Source: Niveispirillum fermenti
Lineage (GTDB): Bacteria; Pseudomonadota; Alphaproteobacteria; Azospirillales; Azospirillaceae
NCBI RefSeq assembly: GCF_048066175.1
Contig: NZ_JBLTXA010000003.1
Location: forward strand, 287,389-351,388
Length of the DNA: 64,000 nucleotides
Direction of reading: 5' to 3'
The notes beneath the pieces were generated by a model that worked only from the letters and a program-made list of their open reading frames with translations, was not told the origin of the DNA and made no database searches. A program made the position numbers and the translations under genes. Positions 27,240 through 35,787 of this stretch are shown here, in pieces. The number at the start of each line of letters is the position of its first letter. Within the stretch, counting starts at the first letter, position 1.

Positions 27240-28190
27240 TCAAATCACCGGTCCGTCGGGGTTCATGCCGGCGAAGAATGCGGCCGGCAGTTTCGCCTTC
27301 AGTTCCTGCCCGGCATCCACGCCCAGGGCCAGCGCGTCCGTGACGCGCCCGGCCCGGCCGCAGGTGAACCATTGCCTTCCGTCGGGCCGGACGACCAGGG
27401 CACGCAATGACAGGGCATCGCCATTGACCAGGGCCAGGGCCGCGATGGGCGTGCGGCAGGACCCGTCCAGCGTGGCCAGGACGCCGCGCTCGGCCGTCAC
27501 CCGCGCCTGCGTCACCGCGCAATTCAGATGGCGGACATAGCGGTTGGTCCGTTCATCGTCGCGCCGCGTCTCGATCCCGATGGCGCCCTGTGCCACGGCG
27601 GGCAGCATCTGGTCTTCGGACAGTGCCGCCGTGGCGCGGTCGGCCAGGCCCAGCCGGTTCAGCCCGGCCATGGCCAGCAAGGTGGCATCGACCTGCCCTT
27701 CCTCCAGCTTGCGCAGACGGGTCTGCACATTGCCGCGCAGGGCGATGACGCGCAGGTCGGGCCGGCGCATCAGCACGATGGCCTGCCGGCGCAGGCTGGC
27801 CGTGCCGACCAGCGATCCGGCCGGCAGGTCGTCCAGGGTGGCGGCCCGGTGGCTGAACCAGGCGTCGCGATGATCCTCCCGCGGGAGATAGGCCGCGATG
27901 TCCAGCCCGTCGGGCAGGGTGGTCGGCACATCCTTCATGGAATGCACGGCCAGATCCACGCCGCCATCGATCAGGGCCTGTTCGATTTCCTTTGTGAACA
28001 GCCCCTTGCCACCCGCCGCGCTCAGCGTGCGGTCCAGGATGCGGTCGCCCTCGGTCTTGAAGGTGACGATTTCCACCGCGCCGTCCACCGCCAGTTCGGG
28101 GAAGGCGGCGGCCAGGCGGTCGCGGGTTTCGTGGGCTTGCGCCAGCGCCAGGGGGCTGCCGCGCGTGCCGATGCGCAGGATCGTGGTCAT
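27240..28190 (-). CDS. hemC: Porphobilinogen deaminase (hydroxymethylbilane synthase)
   Basis: 316 residues from the ATG at 28190 (MTTILRIGTRGSPLALAQ). The dipyrromethane cofactor cysteine is Cys245 in LDGSCRTPIA, and the catalytic aspartate region VHSMKDVPT is intact. It polymerises four porphobilinogens to hydroxymethylbilane, the step before HemD. It is the first gene of the hemC-hemD-HemX-HemY run and is divergent from tsaD with an intergenic gap of 79 bases, which must hold both promoters. Confidence 0.95.
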   Translation of the reverse strand: MTTILRIGTRGSPLALAQAHETRDRLAAAFPELAVDGAVEIVTFKTEGDRILDRTLSAAGGKGLFTKEIEQALIDGGVDLAVHSMKDVPTTLPDGLDIAAYLPREDHRDAWFSHRAATLDDLPAGSLVGTASLRRQAIVLMRRPDLRVIALRGNVQTRLRKLEEGQVDATLLAMAGLNRLGLADRATAALSEDQMLPAVAQGAIGIETRRDDERTNRYVRHLNCAVTQARVTAERGVLATLDGSCRTPIAALALVNGDALSLRALVVRPDGRQWFTCGRAGRVTDALALGVDAGQELKAKLPAAFFAGMNPDGPVI

Positions 28191-28269
28191 GGCCGATTCA
28201 ATATCCCCGAATGGCTTGTCAGGGAAGCCCCGCTTGCGGGCCGGGCCTGCGGCGGATAGGTTCCGGCCC

Positions 28270-29340
28270 ATGAAAGTGCTTGGCATCGAAACCAGTTGTG
28301 ATGAAACCGCCGCCGCCATCGTGGAAAGCGATGGGGAGGGGCCGGGCCGTGTGCTGTCCAATGTGGTGCTGAGCCAGTTGGACGATCACCGGCCCTATGG
28401 CGGGGTCGTGCCGGAGATCGCGGCGCGCGCCCACCTTCAGCATCTGGATGGTCTGGTGCGCCAGGCACTGGACCAGGCGGGCCTTGGCCTGGCCGGGCTG
28501 GACGGGGTGGCCGCCACGGCGGGGCCGGGCCTGATCGGCGGGGTGATGGTGGGGGTGATGACGGCCAAGGCCATCTGCGCCGTCACGCGCCTTCCTTTCA
28601 TGGCGGTGAACCATCTGGAAGGCCATGCGCTGACGGCGCGGCTGACCCATGGCGTGTCCTTTCCCTTCCTGCTGCTGCTGGTATCCGGCGGGCATTGCCA
28701 GTTGCTGGCCGTGGAAGGGGTGGGGCGATACCGCCGTCTGGGCACCACCATCGATGATGCCGTGGGGGAGGCGTTCGATAAGTCCGCCAAGATCATGGGT
28801 CTGGGCTATCCCGGTGGCCCGCTGATGGAGAAGGCGGCGGCCGGGGCAACCGATCCCGGCCGGTTCGACCTGCCTGTGCCCATGAAGGGCCGCCCCGACT
28901 GCGATTTCAGCTTTTCCGGCCTGAAGACGGCCGTTCGCCGGCATGTGGAGATGCTGGGCGGCACGCTGGGCGATGCCGACCGCGCCGACCTTGCCGCCTC
29001 CTTCCACAAGGCGGTGGGGGACAGCCTGATCGATCGCTGCACCCGTGCCATGAAGCTGTTCAAGCAGGATTTTCCCACCGGTGGCACCCTTGTCGTGGCG
29101 GGGGGTGTGGCCGCCAACCAGGTGCTGCGCGGCCGGCTGACCGACCTTTGCCGCCGTCGTGGCTTCGATTGCGTGGCCCCGCCGATGGGGCTTTGCACCG
29201 ATAATGGCGCCATGATCGCCTGGGCCGGTCTGGAGCGGTTGCGCCTGGGCCTGACCGACGGGCCGGACTTCGCCCCCCGGCCGCGCTGGCCGCTGGACCC
29301 GACGGCCAAGGCGGCCCCCTTCGCCGGCGTGAAGGCCTGA
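28270..29340 (+). CDS. tsaD: tRNA N6-adenosine threonylcarbamoyltransferase
   Basis: 356 residues from the ATG at 28270 (MKVLGIETSCDETAAAIV). The ASKHA-fold signature is present, with metal-binding HLEGH in VNHLEGHALTARL and the glycine-rich VVAGGVAANQVLR. TsaD transfers threonylcarbamoyl to A37 of ANN-decoding tRNAs together with TsaB, TsaC and TsaE. In many alphaproteobacteria tsaD is divergent from hemC, exactly as here. gpsA, its usual next neighbour, is instead about 13 kb away. Confidence 0.95.
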   Translation: MKVLGIETSCDETAAAIVESDGEGPGRVLSNVVLSQLDDHRPYGGVVPEIAARAHLQHLDGLVRQALDQAGLGLAGLDGVAATAGPGLIGGVMVGVMTAKAICAVTRLPFMAVNHLEGHALTARLTHGVSFPFLLLLVSGGHCQLLAVEGVGRYRRLGTTIDDAVGEAFDKSAKIMGLGYPGGPLMEKAAAGATDPGRFDLPVPMKGRPDCDFSFSGLKTAVRRHVEMLGGTLGDADRADLAASFHKAVGDSLIDRCTRAMKLFKQDFPTGGTLVVAGGVAANQVLRGRLTDLCRRRGFDCVAPPMGLCTDNGAMIAWAGLERLRLGLTDGPDFAPRPRWPLDPTAKAAPFAGVKA

Positions 29341-29369
29341 CCGGACCGGCCGGAGAAGGGGTGGGTGTG

Positions 29370-30854
29370 TCAGAAGCGGGGAATATCCTGGAACGCCCCC
29401 GGCCCGCCATTGCGCATCCAGCCGCTGTCGGCGCAGCGGTGCAGGGTGGGGAACAGCTTGCCGGGGTTGAGCAGCCCATCGGGATCGAAGGCGCATTTCA
29501 GGCGGGTCTGCTGGCGCAGGTCATCGGTGGTGAACTGCGTGCCCATCAGGTCGCGCTTCTCGATTCCCACCCCATGTTCGCCCGTCAGCACGCCGCCCAC
29601 TTCCACGCATAGGCGCAGGATGGCGGCACCGAACGCCTCCACCCGTTCCAGTTCCCCCGGCCTGTTGGCATCGAACAGGATCAGCGGGTGAAGGTTGCCG
29701 TCGCCGGCATGGAAGACGTTGGCGACCCGCAGGCCGAACTCCGCCTCCATCGCCGCCATGCGGGTCAGGACGGTGGGCAGCGCCTTGCGCGGGATGGTTC
29801 CATCCATGCACATATAGTCGGGACTGATCCGGCCCACGGCGGGGAAGGCGGCCTTGCGGCCGGCCCAGAAGGCCAGCCGCTCGGCCTCGCTGCCGGAAAG
29901 GCGGGGCGGGCGGGCGCCATGGGCGCCGGCGATGGCGGCCACCTGGCCGATCAGGTCGTCCACCTCCGCCGCCGGCCCGTCCAGTTCGACGATCAGCAGG
30001 GCTTCCACGTCGCGGGGATATCCCACTTTCACGAAATCCTCTGCCGCGTGGATGGCGGGCCGATCCATCATCTCCATCCCGGCGGGGATGATGCCGGCCG
30101 CGATGACGGCGGCCACGGTATCGGCCGCATCGATGGTGCGATCGAACCCGACCAGAAGGGCGCGCGCCGTTTCCGGGCGGGGCAGGATGCGCACCGTCAC
30201 CTCTGTCACGACCCCCAGCAGCCCTTCCGATCCGGTCAGCACGCCCATCAGGTCGTAGCCCCCCGAATCGAGATGCCGGCCACCCAGGCGCATCACCTCG
30301 CCCTGCATCGTCACGAACTCGATGCCCAGCAGGTTGTTGGCCGTGACGCCGTATTTCAGGCAATGCACGCCGCCGGAATTCTCCGCGACATTGCCGCCGA
30401 TGGAACAGGCGATCTGGGAGGAGGGGTCGGGCGCATAATAAAAGCCGCGATCCGCCACGGCCTGGCTGATGGCCAGGTTGGTGACGCCGGGCTGTGCCAC
30501 CACGGCGCGATTGTCATAATCGATGGCCAGGATGCGCGACAGGCGCGACAGGACCAGCAGCACGCCATCGGCCAGCGGCAGGGCGCCACCCGACAGACCC
30601 GTGCCGGCGCCGCGCGGCACGACCTTCACGCCCATCTCGTGGCAGATGCGCAGCACGGCGGCCACTTCCGCCGTGTCGCGGGGCAGCACGACCAGCAGCG
30701 GCCGCTGCCGGTAGGCCACCAGGGCGTCAGTGTCATAGGCGCGCAGCGACACCTCGTCCGCTATGACCCCGCCAGGCACGGCCGCGGTCAGGCGGCGCAG
30801 CAGGGCGGGCCGGCGGGTGATGGCATCGGCATCGGGTTTGGGCATCGATGGCAT
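29370..30854 (-). CDS. glcD: Glycolate oxidase subunit GlcD (FAD-linked oxidase)
   Basis: 494 residues, the normal GlcD length. The FAD-binding PCMH fold has VVPRGAGTGLSGGALPL near residue 80 and the glycine-rich QIACSIGGNVAENSGG near 140. The C-terminal FAD-linked oxidase domain contains NVFHAGDGNLHPLILFD, TGEHGVGIEK and CAFDPDGLLNPGKLFP. It oxidises glycolate, or a D-2-hydroxy acid, with GlcE and GlcF, which are encoded at 13.0-15.5 kb. Separation of glcD from glcEF is unusual; a D-lactate-dehydrogenase role for this copy is the alternative. It converges with tsaD. Confidence 0.88.
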   Translation of the reverse strand: MPSMPKPDADAITRRPALLRRLTAAVPGGVIADEVSLRAYDTDALVAYRQRPLLVVLPRDTAEVAAVLRICHEMGVKVVPRGAGTGLSGGALPLADGVLLVLSRLSRILAIDYDNRAVVAQPGVTNLAISQAVADRGFYYAPDPSSQIACSIGGNVAENSGGVHCLKYGVTANNLLGIEFVTMQGEVMRLGGRHLDSGGYDLMGVLTGSEGLLGVVTEVTVRILPRPETARALLVGFDRTIDAADTVAAVIAAGIIPAGMEMMDRPAIHAAEDFVKVGYPRDVEALLIVELDGPAAEVDDLIGQVAAIAGAHGARPPRLSGSEAERLAFWAGRKAAFPAVGRISPDYMCMDGTIPRKALPTVLTRMAAMEAEFGLRVANVFHAGDGNLHPLILFDANRPGELERVEAFGAAILRLCVEVGGVLTGEHGVGIEKRDLMGTQFTTDDLRQQTRLKCAFDPDGLLNPGKLFPTLHRCADSGWMRNGGPGAFQDIPRF

Positions 30855-30987
30855 GGCTTCCCCTTGCCCGGCGGTTCGATACCGCCATGGCCCGGACCGG
30901 ATTCGGTGTCACCATATCGATGGCACCCGGCGCGCTGGCGGGGCGGAATCATGCCGTGACCGGCGGGGAAACGGAACCCCCAACAGC

Positions 30988-31014
30988 GAAAACCGCGCCC
31001 GGGGGCGCGGTTTC
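30988..31014 (-). terminator. Intrinsic terminator after rpmJ
   Basis: Arms AAACCGCGCCC (30990-31000) and GGGCGCGGTTT (31003-31013). Read on the minus strand it follows rpmJ by about 45 bases and ends in a short T-run. Confidence 0.65.
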
Positions 31015-31059
31015 AGCATGCCGGGGCGGTGCCGCCCCGGCCAATCCGAACGCGGAAAC

Positions 31060-31185
31060 TCAGCCCTGGCGGGCCTTGAAACGCGGGTTCAGCTTGTTGA
31101 TGACGTAGACGCGGCCCTTGCGGCGGATGACGCGGCAAGCCTTGTGGCGGGTCTTCATCGACTTCAGCGAATTCACGATCTTCAT
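31060..31185 (-). CDS. rpmJ: 50S ribosomal protein L36 (41-residue type)
   Basis: 41 residues starting MKIVNSLKSMKTRHKACRVI. It is strongly basic (Lys/Arg-rich) and ends NKLNPRFKARQG. It matches the longer, zinc-ligand-poor L36 variant: a single Cys remains instead of the CxxC plus Cys/His set of the zinc type. It sits alone, not in the large ribosomal operon, as usual for this variant. The ATG at 31185 is the only sensible start; the frame extends upstream without homology. Confidence 0.95.
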   Translation of the reverse strand: MKIVNSLKSMKTRHKACRVIRRKGRVYVINKLNPRFKARQG

Positions 31186-31346
31186 GATTAGGTACTCTGA
31201 CGCTGGAGGCATTCTTTGCGAGGCGCGGAACATAGTCGCCGTCCGCCCCCCTGTCAACCGCGGGCCGCCGCGTTTGCGCGCAACCCCCGCCTGCGACGGC
31301 ATTGCCATGGAAAACGGCCATAGCGTCATTGCGGACAGGCCTGCGG

Positions 31347-32291
31347 TCAGCTCAATTCGGCCGGCTTCATGGCATAGAATCGGTAATAGCGCAGGCCCGA
31401 TGACAGGGCTGCCACGCGCCGCGCCCACATTTCCACCTCTTCCACCACGGCCAGTTTGGTGTCGCGGTCCATCGACACCGTCTCCAGATGCCGCACCAGT
31501 TCCTGGATGGCGGTCAGGATCAGGGTGCGCTGGGTGTCGGAATTATCTTCCGTGATGCGAATGTCCAGGTTCCGCTGGGCCAGGGCGGCGGCGTACTGCT
31601 CGATGGTCCAGGGCGTGGGCTCCACGGGTTCCGCGCTCATCCAGCCGTCGAAATCGCGGCCCCGGATCTGTTCGCGGTCGACGACGTAATCGGTGAACAG
31701 CAACTGGCCGCGCGGTTTCAGCGCCGCCTCTATGCTGTCGATCAGCTTGTCCTTGTTGCGCACCGTATAGAACGCCTCCTTGGAAAAGATGGCGTCCACG
31801 CGCTTGTTCCAGGCGAAATTCTCCAGATCGATGGGCATGATGGGGGCCTGGCGGGCCAGGCCGGCCTTCTGCGAACGGAACATCCCTGCCTCGGCGAGGA
31901 CCGGGTTCGGTTCCAGCCCCGTGATCCAGGTGCCGTACTGCTTGGCCATGGCGCGGCTGGCGCCGCCCAGCCCGGCGCCGATGTCCAGCACGCTCATGGC
32001 CGGGTTCAGGCCCAGCGGCTTCACGATGGTCGGGATGAATTCGTCACCGCCGGGGGAGGAGAAGCCGGGTCCCCAGATTTTCTCCACCACCTCGATGCGG
32101 GTGGCCGTCCAGAGCGGCTTGCCCCGCCGGTTCATGTGCCGGCCGCCGGCCTGTCCGGCGCCAGCGCTGCCGGCCGGCCCGTCGCGACCGCTGCCCGCCG
32201 CGGCATCGTTTCCCGCTTCGCGCCGGGGCACGTCGATACCTTCCCACCACGCCAGGAATCGTTCCTTCAGCGTCGGGACGGGGGCGGTCAT
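31347..32291 (-). CDS. SAM-dependent methyltransferase
   Basis: 314 residues from the ATG at 32291; starts at 32318 and further upstream are possible. The first 60 residues are a low-complexity Gly/Ala segment. The SAM-binding fold follows with motif I VLDIGAGLGGASRAMAKQ, an acidic residue at the end of strand 2 (ITGLEPNP) and the post-motif KEAFYTV. The C-terminal ~90 residues are helical. The fold resembles small-molecule methyltransferases such as phosphoethanolamine or sterol types. The substrate cannot be named, and no operon partner is adjacent. Confidence 0.82.
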   Translation of the reverse strand: MTAPVPTLKERFLAWWEGIDVPRREAGNDAAAGSGRDGPAGSAGAGQAGGRHMNRRGKPLWTATRIEVVEKIWGPGFSSPGGDEFIPTIVKPLGLNPAMSVLDIGAGLGGASRAMAKQYGTWITGLEPNPVLAEAGMFRSQKAGLARQAPIMPIDLENFAWNKRVDAIFSKEAFYTVRNKDKLIDSIEAALKPRGQLLFTDYVVDREQIRGRDFDGWMSAEPVEPTPWTIEQYAAALAQRNLDIRITEDNSDTQRTLILTAIQELVRHLETVSMDRDTKLAVVEEVEMWARRVAALSSGLRYYRFYAMKPAELS

Positions 32292-32764
32292 CTCATCGGT
32301 GCTGCGGCTGCCGGCCATGCGATTCGATCGGGCGCGTACCTGGATTGCGACAAGCTGTAGATTACCGTTTCCTCGTTTCGCGGGAAACAGTCTTTGCCCG
32401 CCATGCATGCCCAAGGGTTCATGCCGGGTCACAAGTCCCTAATAGCTGTTTTAGTGAAGACCGACCACCAATTATGGTATTTTACGACGGAAGTATGGAA
32501 AAAGAACCGTGTTCAGGGGTGGCGAATACCCCTTTTGGCCATGCGGTCCTTGCGTAGGTACGGCCTCAGCCCTGCTATCAATCGGTAACATTCCTCGGCT
32601 TTGATAGTGCATCCGGGCGATATCCGGTGTAGGGTCAAGTTGGGATGGCTGCTTGACCGGCTCCTCGCGGACATGCTTTCCGCGCGGCGCGGAACAGGGT
32701 ACTGTCCTTGCAGCCGGTCCGCCGGTGAAGTTCCCTACACTATGACAGTCGAGTTCGAGACCAC
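32292..32764. other. 473-base non-coding region upstream of the cold-shock gene
   Basis: The gap separates the divergent methyltransferase and cold-shock genes. It is locally more AT-rich (around 32440-32520) than its flanks. A weak terminator-like hairpin lies at 32515-32536 (AGGGGT / ACCCCT followed by TTT). A long leader before a cold-shock gene is common in such systems, so part of this may be a structured 5' UTR. I see no convincing ORF or known riboswitch. Confidence 0.4.
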
Positions 32765-33373
32765 ATGTACGAGCGCCGTTCTCCGCAGAGCCCGCAGATC
32801 ACCCGCCGGAGCGTCACCGCCACGGTCAAATGGTACAACCCCACGAAGGGCTTCGGCTTCGTGACCCTTTCCGACGGGTCGCCCGATGCCTTCCTGCATG
32901 CCTCGGTCGTCCAGTCCGTCGGGCATGACGCGCTGGCCGATGGCACGACCATCGTCTGCGATCTGTCGCAGGGTCAGAAGGGGCCGCAGGTCGCCTCCAT
33001 CCACAGCGTCGACACCTCGACCGCCCAGCCGGCGCGTCGTGCCGGTGGTGGTGACCGCTTTGGTGGTGGGGATCGCTTCGGCGGCGGCGACCGCTTTGGC
33101 GGTGGCGACCGTTATGGCGAGGCCCCGCGTCCGCGCGTGGCCCGCAATTTCGACACCGGCCCGACGGAGACGATCGAAGGCGTGGTGAAGTTCTTCAGCG
33201 CCGACAAGGGCTTCGGCTTTGTCACCCCCGATGGCGGTGGCAAGGACGTGTTCGTCCACATCACGGCGCTGGAACGTTCCGGCGTGCGCTCGCTGACCCC
33301 GGAACAGCGCGTGCGTCTGCACACCAGCATGGGCCAGAAGGGTCCGCAGGCCAACCGCGTCGAGATCCTATGA
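32765..33373 (+). CDS. Double cold-shock-domain protein
   Basis: 202 residues. Two cold-shock domains flank a linker: the first (about 16-82) has VKWYNPTKGFGFVTL and DAFLH, the second (about 135-202) has VKFFSADKGFGFVTP and DVFVHI. Both contain RNP-1/RNP-2-like aromatic motifs for single-stranded nucleic-acid binding. Tandem CSD proteins of this size are typical of alphaproteobacteria (CspD-like) and often respond to growth phase rather than cold. The linker is a fourfold GGGDR(F/Y) repeat. No Shine-Dalgarno is evident before the ATG. A strong terminator follows. Confidence 0.92.
   Translation: MYERRSPQSPQITRRSVTATVKWYNPTKGFGFVTLSDGSPDAFLHASVVQSVGHDALADGTTIVCDLSQGQKGPQVASIHSVDTSTAQPARRAGGGDRFGGGDRFGGGDRFGGGDRYGEAPRPRVARNFDTGPTETIEGVVKFFSADKGFGFVTPDGGGKDVFVHITALERSGVRSLTPEQRVRLHTSMGQKGPQANRVEIL
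33044..33115 (+). repeat. Four 18-base repeats encoding GGGDR(F/Y)
   Basis: Four in-frame units at 33044-33061, 33062-33079, 33080-33097 and 33098-33115, differing mainly at third codon positions. They form a flexible, RGG-like linker between the two cold-shock domains. Copy number could vary between strains. Confidence 0.9.
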
Positions 33374-33423
33374 TCTCGACCGCGATGGCCTGACGCTCTC
33401 GCGTCACGTGGTTGAAGGGATTT

Positions 33424-33464
33424 GGCAGCGCTGTCCGCAAGGACGGCGTTGCCAGCCCGTTTTT
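33424..33464 (+). terminator. Strong terminator with a GCAA tetraloop
   Basis: Thirteen-base arms GGCAGCGCTGTCC (33424-33436) and GGACGGCGTTGCC (33441-33453) pair completely if two G-U pairs are allowed, around the GNRA-type loop GCAA. AGCCCGTTTTT follows. It is the terminator of the cold-shock gene. Confidence 0.85.
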
Positions 33465-33680
33465 GCGTATTGTGAATCTTTGCGTTCCTTTCGGTCTCCA
33501 CGCTCGAAATTCTCTGCGCTTTTTTGCGCCTGAAGCCTCCTTTGTCCGGGCGCCTTGTTGCCCGACACCTTGATGAATGCTCCGCGATGAGGGGCTTCCG
33601 CGGACCGGCCCCCTCATGGCGCCCCTTGCGCCAGCCTTGTGGGTGTCACTCCCGTATGGCCTGAGGGGCCTGGATGACGT

Positions 33681-33706
33681 GAAGCGGATTGAAGAAGCGG
33701 ATTGAA
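33681..33706 (+). repeat. Tandem 13-base direct repeat
   Basis: Two exact adjacent copies of GAAGCGGATTGAA at 33681-33693 and 33694-33706, immediately before the orphan terminator at 33709. Confidence 0.85.
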
Positions 33707-33708
33707 GG

Positions 33709-33733
33709 GCGGGCCCATCGTGGCCCGCTTTTT
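33709..33733 (+). terminator. Orphan intrinsic terminator
   Basis: Arms GCGGGCC (33709-33715) and GGCCCGC (33722-33728), loop of six bases, then TTTTT. It lies 336 bases after the cold-shock stop and behind that gene's own terminator, so it may end a separate small transcript. Confidence 0.75.
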
Positions 33734-33995
33734 GTTTTCCCGATTCGCGGCGGTTTCCCGATAGCAGGCATCACCAACGCATGATCCGGTCGGCCGGACC
33801 GGCTGGATGCGGAACGAACCAGCCCTTCCGCGGCCGCCGCCGGCCATTGCCGGAAGATGATGCCGCGGGTGTGGCCCCCGTGCCACCGGTCCGGCGGACG
33901 AGGCACCGGGTGGTGCGATGCTGCCGCCCTGCGGCTTGCATGCGGCTTTCCGCCGGGTAACCATGGGCAACTGGCCCCGCAAGCCCGGAAAGCGC

Positions 33996-35762
33996 ATGCC
34001 CTTCCTTCCCCGTCCCGTTCTGCGTCGCCGCACTCTGTCGGGTGTATTCGCCCTTTTCCTGGCCGTGCCAGCCGCCTGGAGCCAGCCGGCGCCCGAACCG
34101 GCTTCAGCGGCCCGCACACGTGAACTGGTGACGGCCAGCCGGCACATGGTGGTGGCGGCCAACCCCCTGGCAGCGCAGGCGGGGCTGGACATGCTGCGCC
34201 GTGGCGGCAGCGCCGTCGACGCGGCCATCGCCACGCAACTGGTGCTGGGCCTGGTGGAACCGCAATCGTCGGGCCTGGGCGGCGGGGCTTTCATGCTGCT
34301 GGCCGAACCGGGCGGGCGGCTGACCACCTATGACGGGCGGGAGGTTGCGGGCAGTGCTGTGACGCCGGACCTGTTCCTGCGGCCCGATGGACAGCCCATG
34401 CCGTTTCTGGAAACCCTGCCACAGGGCCGTGCCGTCGGCGTGCCGGGCGTGGTGGCCATGATGGCCCGTGCGCACGCCGCCCATGGCAAGCTGCCCTGGG
34501 CGACCCTGTTCGGGCCGGCCATCGCGCTGGCCGATGAGGGCGTGCCGGTCTGGCCGCGCATGGTCGGGGTATTGACCGACTGGGAACGGATGCTGGGGCG
34601 TTCGCCCGACCTGCGGCGCGTCTATTACCGGGACGGGGCCGGCCCGCCAGCCCTGTGGGAACGGCTGTCCATGCCGGAACAGGCGCAAAGCCTGCGTTTG
34701 CTGGCGGTGGCCGGGCCGGATGCCTTCTATCGTGGCCCGATCGCGCGTGCCATCGTGCAGCGCGTGGCCGATGCGGCCGGCGACAGCGGCGCGCCCGTGC
34801 TGACGCTGGCGGACATGGCCGGTTACCGCTCGGTGGAACGCGAGGGTGTCTGCGCACCCTATCGTACCTGGAAGGTTTGCGGCATGGGGCCGCCATCGGC
34901 GGGCGGCGTGGCCGTGCTGCAGATCCTGGGCATGCTGTCCGGTCATGACCTGAAGGCAATGGGCAAGGACAGCCCGCAGGCCTGGCACCTGCTGCTGGAA
35001 GCCAGCCGCCGGGCCCATGCCGACCGCGAAAGCTTCATCGCCGATCCCGACCATGTACCGGTGCCGACGCGGGGCCTGCTGGATGCCGGCTATCTGGCGG
35101 ACCGGGCGGCGGGGATCGATCCGGCGCGCGCCGCGGCGGGCAAGGTGGCGCCGGGCGACCCGCCCTTCCGGACGGGCGCCCGCTTTGCCCCGGCCGACGG
35201 GCCGGACATCCCCTCCACGACGCATTTCTCCATCGTCGATAATGCCGGGATGGTCGTCTCCATGACCAGTTCGGTGGAATTCGCTTTTGGTTCCGGTCTG
35301 CTGGCCGGCGGGTTCGTGCTGAACAACCAGTTGACGGACTTCACCTTCGTGCCGACGCAGGATGGACGACCCGTCGCCAACGCCCCGGCGGCGGGCAAGC
35401 GGCCCCGCTCCTCCATGGCGCCGATGATTGTCTTCGATGCGGGGGGGCGGCCTGTCCTGGCCGTCGGGTCCCCCGGCGGCACGGCCATCATCGGCTATGT
35501 CGTTCAGGCGCTGGTGGCCATGCTGGACTGGGACATGGACCCGCAGGCCGCCATCAACCTGCCGATCCTGTTGAACCGCAACGGCCCCACCCTGGTGGAA
35601 AGCACGCCCGCCGCCGACGCGCTGGCTGCCGCCCTGACTGAACGTGGTCATGCCGTGAAGCGGGAAGCCATCAATAGCGGTCTGCACGCCCTGCGCCTGA
35701 CCCCCACGACCATCCAGGCCGGTGCCGACCCCCGCCGCGATGGCCAGGCGATGGGCGACTGA
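33996..35762 (+). CDS. ggt: Gamma-glutamyltransferase
   Basis: 588 residues from the ATG at 33996 (GGAAAG upstream); in-frame ATGs at 33963 and 33918 are alternatives. A signal peptide (RRRTLSGVFALFLAVPAAWSQ) directs it to the periplasm. The family's GLGGGAFML lies near residue 95. The autoprocessing site and catalytic Thr are in PSTTHFSIVD, and the oxyanion/glycine loop is GSPGGTAIIG. The proenzyme cleaves itself into two subunits and removes the gamma-glutamyl group of glutathione and related compounds. It converges on purH, and the two stop codons lie in one shared hairpin. Confidence 0.93.
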   Translation: MPFLPRPVLRRRTLSGVFALFLAVPAAWSQPAPEPASAARTRELVTASRHMVVAANPLAAQAGLDMLRRGGSAVDAAIATQLVLGLVEPQSSGLGGGAFMLLAEPGGRLTTYDGREVAGSAVTPDLFLRPDGQPMPFLETLPQGRAVGVPGVVAMMARAHAAHGKLPWATLFGPAIALADEGVPVWPRMVGVLTDWERMLGRSPDLRRVYYRDGAGPPALWERLSMPEQAQSLRLLAVAGPDAFYRGPIARAIVQRVADAAGDSGAPVLTLADMAGYRSVEREGVCAPYRTWKVCGMGPPSAGGVAVLQILGMLSGHDLKAMGKDSPQAWHLLLEASRRAHADRESFIADPDHVPVPTRGLLDAGYLADRAAGIDPARAAAGKVAPGDPPFRTGARFAPADGPDIPSTTHFSIVDNAGMVVSMTSSVEFAFGSGLLAGGFVLNNQLTDFTFVPTQDGRPVANAPAAGKRPRSSMAPMIVFDAGGRPVLAVGSPGGTAIIGYVVQALVAMLDWDMDPQAAINLPILLNRNGPTLVESTPAADALAAALTERGHAVKREAINSGLHALRLTPTTIQAGADPRRDGQAMGD

Positions 35763-35787
35763 CCGGCCGGATGCCCTGCCGGTCAGT
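35758..35787. terminator. Bidirectional hairpin spanning the ggt and purH stop codons
   Basis: Arms ACTGACCGG (35758-35766) and CCGGTCAGT (35779-35787). The ggt stop codon lies in the left arm and the purH stop codon in the right arm. No T-run is present, so termination strength is unclear. Confidence 0.55.

Larger units (their letters stand above)
33465..33995. other. Non-coding region between the cold-shock and ggt genes
   Basis: About 530 bases without a supported gene. It holds a tandem 13-base repeat GAAGCGGATTGAA (33681-33693 and 33694-33706), followed at once by a second intrinsic terminator (33709-33733). A terminator without a visible gene may mark a small RNA. The rest up to the ggt start shows nothing recognisable. 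Confidence 0.5.

Noticed and set aside
30494..31108. Short plus-strand frames near the start of glcD and before rpmJ
   Set aside because: They overlap glcD or the rpmJ terminator and have Arg/Pro/Ala-rich translations without a ribosome-binding site.
33042..33118. CRISPR-like short repeats
   Set aside because: The units are contiguous, in frame and code for a glycine-rich linker; there are no spacers.
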